Assembly: GCA_934130265.1 (NCBI GenBank)
Contig: CAKOYC010000042.1
Location: 1 to 8,539, forward strand
DNA: 8,539 bases
From: an uncultured Bacilli bacterium
GTDB taxonomy: Bacteria; Bacillota_I; Bacilli_A; RF39; UBA660
Direction: 5' to 3'
Position numbers and translations under genes: made by a program. A model generated the notes under the pieces. That model was not told where the DNA came from. It worked only from the letters and a program-made list of their open reading frames with translations, and ran no database searches. Numbering within the stretch: the first letter of the stretch is position 1; the number at the start of each line of letters is the position of its first letter. Shown here piece by piece: positions 5,512-8,539 of the stretch.

Positions 5512-7156
5512 CTTGAATAACAGTTATTATCATCGGTTTAGATCCTATTTCTTGATATAAATACTTACCAAGGCTTTCTCTAACATCAGATTTTATCTTA
5601 GCATAATCAACTCTTTTAGTTCCTTTTTCTATATTAGATTCAATAACCCCTTTAGATAATTCTTTTATTTGCTCTATTATATCTTGATTTTCCTTTACGT
5701 AAATAAAACCTCTTGTTAACACCTTTGGTCCTGCTACTACATCTTTTGAATCTCTATCAAGCGTACAACTTATAATGACAATACCATTTTCTCCTAGCAT
5801 TTCTCTATCTTTTAAAACTAGGTTACCTATATCACTAGAGTCTTTTCCATCGATTAATATCTCATCTACATTAATATGTTCCCTAGTATCTAATAATTTT
5901 CCATTTTCAATAGATACTACATCACCATTTTGTTTTAATAAAATATTATCTTTAGGAATATTCATCTCTTCTGCTATTTCCGCAAAAGCATATTGATTTC
6001 TATATTCACCCTTAACTGGAAATAAATATTTAGGTTTTAACAAGTTTAATAACATCTTTAAGTCTTCACTTGAAGCATGATGTAGTAAATGTTTCTTACT
6101 AGACAAGCTTATAGCATTAACACCAAGCATAGCTATTTCATCCATTATAAGGGCAAGACGTCTTTCCATTCCTTCAGCACTAGGTTCACTTATAAAGATA
6201 GTATCAGATTCTTTTAGCTTGATATATTTATCGTATCCTTTAATTATTCTTTCTAAGTTAGCGAATGGTTTTTCTCGCTCATCTGATATAAATACTACCA
6301 CATCTTTATCATTCAGATTAGATAAGTCACCTATTATCTTTGGATTTATTTCTAAGTATTTATTTTCTATTCCATAATTAATCATACTCTGTAAGCTTTT
6401 ACCCATAATAACTATTTTACGATGAGTCTTTGAGATTTCATCAAATAGTTCTTGTATACGATAGAAGTGAGCAGGAAAAATAGTAACTATTATTCTATTT
6501 TCATTTTTAGTAAGAATAGTTCTTATGAAGTCTTGTACTCTATGATTTGGACTAGTATAACCAGGTCTTTCGGCATAAAGTGATTCAGCAAGTAAGCAAA
6601 GTACTCCTTGTTTTCCAACATAAGCTAGTTTTCCTAGGTCTGTTTGATAAAGTGATCTAATAGCATGATCAAAAGTAAAGTCTCCTGTATAAACAATTGC
6701 TCCATCTTTAGTATATAAAACATAACAGAAAGCATCTGGTATAGAGTGTGTCATAGCAATAGGAAAAACACTTTCCTTACCAAAATTTAATTTTCGATGA
6801 GCTTTAATCTCATGTAAGTTAGCTTTTTTTACTCCAGCTTCTGCAAGATCAAGTCTAAGTATCTCTAAAGTTAATTTTCCTCCATAAATAGGGACATCTC
6901 CTAATTTACTAATAATATCAGGAACCGCTCCAATATTCCCTTCATGTCCATGACTTAAGAAAATACCTTTAATTCTTTTTTTATTTTTAATTAAGTAATC
7001 AAAACTAGGGATAATATAATCAATTCCTAAGTTGTGTTCTACATCATATTTTAGTCCGGCATCAAATATATATAATGATTTATCTACTTCTACGACATAC
7101 ATATTTTTACCATTTTCGTTTAGTCCACCTAAACTAAATATTTTAATTTTACTCAT
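5504..7156 (-). CDS. rnj: Ribonuclease J family protein with degenerate active site (J2-like)
   Basis: 550 residues, the usual RNase J length. These cytoplasmic metallo-beta-lactamase/beta-CASP enzymes degrade and mature RNA by 5'-3' exo- and endonuclease action and often work as J1/J2 complexes. The opening GLNENGKNMYVVEVD is typical. Of the HxHxDH metal motif only the first two His remain (H69-G-H71-E-G73-N74). H137 in THSIPDA, D159 in TGDFTFD and H360 in HHASSEDLK are kept. The usual SQGEP-type beta-CASP motif reads DEREKP (292-297), and PVHGEYR reads PVKGEYR (380-386). Rough layout: lactamase part 1-200, beta-CASP 200-350, lactamase part to about 430, then a C-terminal domain. The losses resemble RNase J2 paralogs of low activity, so a structural or partner role is inferred. 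AGGAGG precedes the ATG; the first 8 bases overlap the upstream gene. Confidence 0.9.
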   Translation of the reverse strand: MSKIKIFSLGGLNENGKNMYVVEVDKSLYIFDAGLKYDVEHNLGIDYIIPSFDYLIKNKKRIKGIFLSHGHEGNIGAVPDIISKLGDVPIYGGKLTLEILRLDLAEAGVKKANLHEIKAHRKLNFGKESVFPIAMTHSIPDAFCYVLYTKDGAIVYTGDFTFDHAIRSLYQTDLGKLAYVGKQGVLCLLAESLYAERPGYTSPNHRVQDFIRTILTKNENRIIVTIFPAHFYRIQELFDEISKTHRKIVIMGKSLQSMINYGIENKYLEINPKIIGDLSNLNDKDVVVFISDEREKPFANLERIIKGYDKYIKLKESDTIFISEPSAEGMERRLALIMDEIAMLGVNAISLSSKKHLLHHASSEDLKMLLNLLKPKYLFPVKGEYRNQYAFAEIAEEMNIPKDNILLKQNGDVVSIENGKLLDTREHINVDEILIDGKDSSDIGNLVLKDREMLGENGIVIISCTLDRDSKDVVAGPKVLTRGFIYVKENQDIIEQIKELSKGVIESNIEKGTKRVDYAKIKSDVRESLGKYLYQEIGSKPMIITVIQEV

Positions 7157-7610
7157 TTCTCTCCTCCTTGTATTTTTTTATTTTCTTTTGTAATTCCTTT
7201 TCTTGTATTTCAATACTTGCTGATAATTCTTTTTCTCTTTCCCTATTTTTAAATAAAGTAATTTCATCTACTGTATCAAAGTAATCATAAAGTAAGTAGT
7301 GATATTTTTCTTGTTCTAATATATAGTTATCTAGTGCTATATTATCAATCATTAAGTGCCCCAATAAAGACATATCATCACTATTCTCTAAATTAGTTAA
7401 TAATTCATTATAAAAGTTAATCATAGAAAGACTAGTATTATATTTAGAGATTAGTCTTTTAGCAATATCGGCTGTTTCTATATCTTCTAGACTTTCTTTG
7501 TTATTTACTAAACTTACTACTAGTGTCCCACGTAATGCTTCTACTTCATCTTTTTGTAGGGTATAAGCATTTGTTAAGTAAGAAAAGATTTTTATATGTT
7601 CACTTTTCAA
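7149..7610 (-). CDS. Uncharacterised helical protein between rnc and RNase J
   Basis: 153 residues, family not recognised. It looks entirely helical, with a leucine/isoleucine-rich middle. The C-terminal 35 residues (FKNREREKELSASIEIQEKE and the Lys/Glu-rich run after it) read as a charged coiled coil. There is no signal peptide, membrane segment or cysteine cluster. It starts at TTG (7608-7610), overlapping the rnc TGA stop as TTGA, and its end overlaps the RNase J start by 8 nt, so translation is probably coupled with both. No strong Shine-Dalgarno site precedes the TTG. The position between two ribonuclease genes suggests a role in RNA processing or as an adaptor, by context only. Confidence 0.75.
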   Translation of the reverse strand: MKSEHIKIFSYLTNAYTLQKDEVEALRGTLVVSLVNNKESLEDIETADIAKRLISKYNTSLSMINFYNELLTNLENSDDMSLLGHLMIDNIALDNYILEQEKYHYLLYDYFDTVDEITLFKNREREKELSASIEIQEKELQKKIKKYKEERNE

Positions 7611-8275
7611 TTCTTAGCCAACTTTTCTAAAGCATCTTTAGCTGCTATTTGTTCTGCATCTTTCTTACTACTTCCTACCCCTTTACCATAAATGATTCCA
7701 TCTACTTTAGCTTCTATTGTAAATGTTTTATCATGTGCAGGTCCTTCTTCTTTAACAACTTCATAAATAACACTTTGTTTAGTAGTTTGTACGGCTTGTT
7801 GTAAAGCTGACTTATAGTCTTCAAAGAAAACAACATTTGGATTTTGAATATATGGTACTATTATATCTAAAGCTACTCTTCTTACAGTTTCATAACCAAG
7901 ATCTAAATAGATAGCTCCCATTAAAGCTTCAAATATATCAGCAACAATTGCTTTTTTATATTTACCACCACTAGATTCTTCTCCATGTCCTACTTTTATA
8001 TATTTGTTAAATCCCATATCCATAGAGTATCTGTAAAGAGCATTTTCGCAAACATAACTAGCTCTTACCTTAGTCATTTCTCCTTCAGTTTCCCTCTCAT
8101 ATCGATATAAATAATCAGCAACTACTAAATCTACTATGGCATCTCCAAGAAACTCTAATCTTTCATAATCTTTTTTAGCTTTATGTTCATTGGCATATGA
8201 CGAATGAGAAAAAGCTGTATTATAAAGAGTTAAATTCTTAGGACTTATCTTTAATTGTTTAAACAATTCTTCCAT
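7607..8275 (-). CDS. rnc: Ribonuclease III
   Basis: 222 residues, the normal length. RNase III cleaves double-stranded RNA, including rRNA precursors, in the cytoplasm as a dimer. The catalytic domain has the signature ERLEFLGDA (38-46; E41 and D45) and VADIFEALMGA with D113 and E116, so all four acidic catalytic residues are present. The double-stranded-RNA-binding domain covers about 152-222 (DYKSALQQAVQ ... GSSKKDAEQIAAKDALEKLA). GGGAG lies 7 nt before the ATG at 8275, with a promoter just upstream. It is the first gene of the operon and its TGA stop overlaps the TTG start of the next gene. Confidence 0.97.
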   Translation of the reverse strand: MEELFKQLKISPKNLTLYNTAFSHSSYANEHKAKKDYERLEFLGDAIVDLVVADYLYRYERETEGEMTKVRASYVCENALYRYSMDMGFNKYIKVGHGEESSGGKYKKAIVADIFEALMGAIYLDLGYETVRRVALDIIVPYIQNPNVVFFEDYKSALQQAVQTTKQSVIYEVVKEEGPAHDKTFTIEAKVDGIIYGKGVGSSKKDAEQIAAKDALEKLAKN

Positions 8276-8297
8276 AAAAAAAGCTCCCTTCGTACGT

Positions 8298-8326
8298 ATT
8301 TTATCATGTTTTTAATTTTTTAGCAA
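8298..8326 (-). promoter_or_regulatory. Promoter of the rnc operon
   Basis: On the minus strand: -35 TTGCTA (8321-8326), 17-nt spacer, -10 TAAAAT (8298-8303), about 23 nt upstream of the rnc start codon. Confidence 0.7.
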
Positions 8327-8339
8327 TCACTTGCTAAAA
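8318..8339. promoter_or_regulatory. Inverted repeat spanning two divergent -35 boxes
   Basis: The arms TTTTAGCAA and TTGCTAAAA are perfect 9-bp complements separated by TCAC. They contain the -35 elements of both the rnc promoter and the rightward promoter. This could be an operator serving both, or just the symmetry of two back-to-back TTGCTA boxes. Confidence 0.5.
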
Positions 8340-8359
8340 GTATGATTTTATGCTACTAT
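8331..8359 (+). promoter_or_regulatory. Rightward promoter of the candidate small RNA
   Basis: -35 TTGCTA (8331-8336), 17-nt spacer, extended -10 TGC-TACTAT (8351-8359). The start would be near 8366. Confidence 0.55.
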
Positions 8360-8365
8360 GTATAT

Positions 8366-8472
8366 AGATGAAGGAAACTTCATATAATAAAAAAGGAAAT
8401 ACTTAATATCCAATGTTTGAGTACTTACCTTAAATGGTGTTGCACACAATCTATTAGATTGAGTGCTTTTTT
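8366..8472 (+). ncRNA. Candidate small RNA of about 105 nt, family unknown
   Basis: A promoter and a strong terminator on the same strand frame a short region without a credible reading frame. The only ATG frames are 12 and 6 codons and lack ribosome sites. The predicted 5' end forms ATGAAG-GAAA-CTTCAT (8368-8383), a 6-bp hairpin with a GNRA loop. A weaker pairing TACTT/GAGTA is possible in the middle, and the terminator forms the 3' end. It does not match SRP RNA, tmRNA, RNase P, 6S, T-box or the riboswitch consensus sequences I know. With no + strand gene visible after the terminator, it looks like a free-standing sRNA rather than a leader. Confidence 0.45.
8442..8472 (+). terminator. Rho-independent terminator of the candidate small RNA
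   Basis: GCAC-A-CAATCT pairs with AGATTG-A-GTGC around a 3-nt loop, with one A-A mismatch, followed by TTTTTTATTTT. Only the + strand side has the T run. Confidence 0.8.
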
Positions 8473-8539
8473 ATTTTATGACTACTTGTAAAGTAGGCCA
8501 ATTAGTAACATTATAATTACTACTAATAATGATATTAAT
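8471..8539 (-). CDS. Possible C-terminal end of a further minus-strand gene (partial)
   Basis: A frame open from the window edge reads NIIISSNYNVTNWPTLQVVIK and stops with TAA at 8471-8473. Only 22 codons are visible, too few to recognise a family. The composition looks protein-like, but an open frame this short can occur by chance. Its stop overlaps the T run of the small-RNA terminator. Confidence 0.3.
   Translation of the reverse strand: MNIIISSNYNVTNWPTLQVVIK

Noticed and set aside
5775..5996. A 73-codon + strand open frame
   Set aside because: It lies wholly inside the RNase J gene on the other strand, has no ribosome site and no family resemblance; it is a shadow of that gene.
8368..8406. 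12-codon frame MKETSYNKKGNT as a leader peptide
   Set aside because: It would start at about the transcript start without a ribosome site, no regulated gene follows before the terminator, and the first part is better explained as the GNRA hairpin.
1..8539. Mycoplasma-type code with TGA as Trp
   Set aside because: rnc ends in TGA with overlapping gene starts fitting that stop, and tryptophans in intact genes are TGG.

Overview
The window is strongly AT-rich, uses the standard bacterial code (TGA is a stop and Trp is TGG), and has Shine-Dalgarno sites and sigma-A-type promoters with 17-nt spacers. An rnc/RNase J pair, a PilB/GspE-type ATPase and a TasA/camelysin-like surface protein point to a low-GC Bacillota, probably an uncultured gut-type member of the Bacilli. 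That placement is inference; there is no rRNA here to fix it.

Layout. (i) 1-596: the 3' end of a type IV pilus / type II secretion assembly ATPase gene on the + strand, closed by a terminator. (ii) About 640-3550: a pile-up of three damaged insertion sequences. An IS200/IS605-like element (minus strand) with subterminal hairpins has lost the start codon of its Y1 transposase. It abuts a decayed IS3-family element (minus strand) whose transposase breaks off at the junction. Next comes an IS110-family element (+ strand) whose DEDD recombinase carries two frameshifts and is preceded by structured noncoding DNA that could be a bridge-RNA remnant. (iii) 3571-5427: a 618-residue surface protein (minus strand) with its own promoter. 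It has a membrane anchor or signal, a TasA-like domain and two copies of a domain ending in a GSRPS(I/M)NLKS motif. (iv) 5504-8275: a tight minus-strand operon of rnc, an unrecognised helical 153-residue protein and an RNase J-like protein, from one promoter and ending in a hairpin that contains the last stop codon. (v) 8298-8539: a divergent promoter pair, a candidate small RNA of about 105 nt with its own terminator, and possibly the tail of a further minus-strand gene.

The most interesting signal is inside the surface protein. Each repeat has a 75-nt block of equal length with about 50% G+C, almost all codons ending in a pyrimidine (NNC/NNT), differences concentrated in codon positions 1 and 2, and a nearly identical 3' flank. 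This is the pattern expected of variable regions diversified by a diversity-generating retroelement (DGR) from AAC/AAT-rich template codons. No reverse transcriptase or template repeat lies in the window, so the assignment is a testable inference. A second point is that the RNase J-like protein has lost part of the metal-binding motif (HGHEGN in place of HGHEDH) and looks like a J2-type, weakly active or structural paralog, co-transcribed with RNase III.
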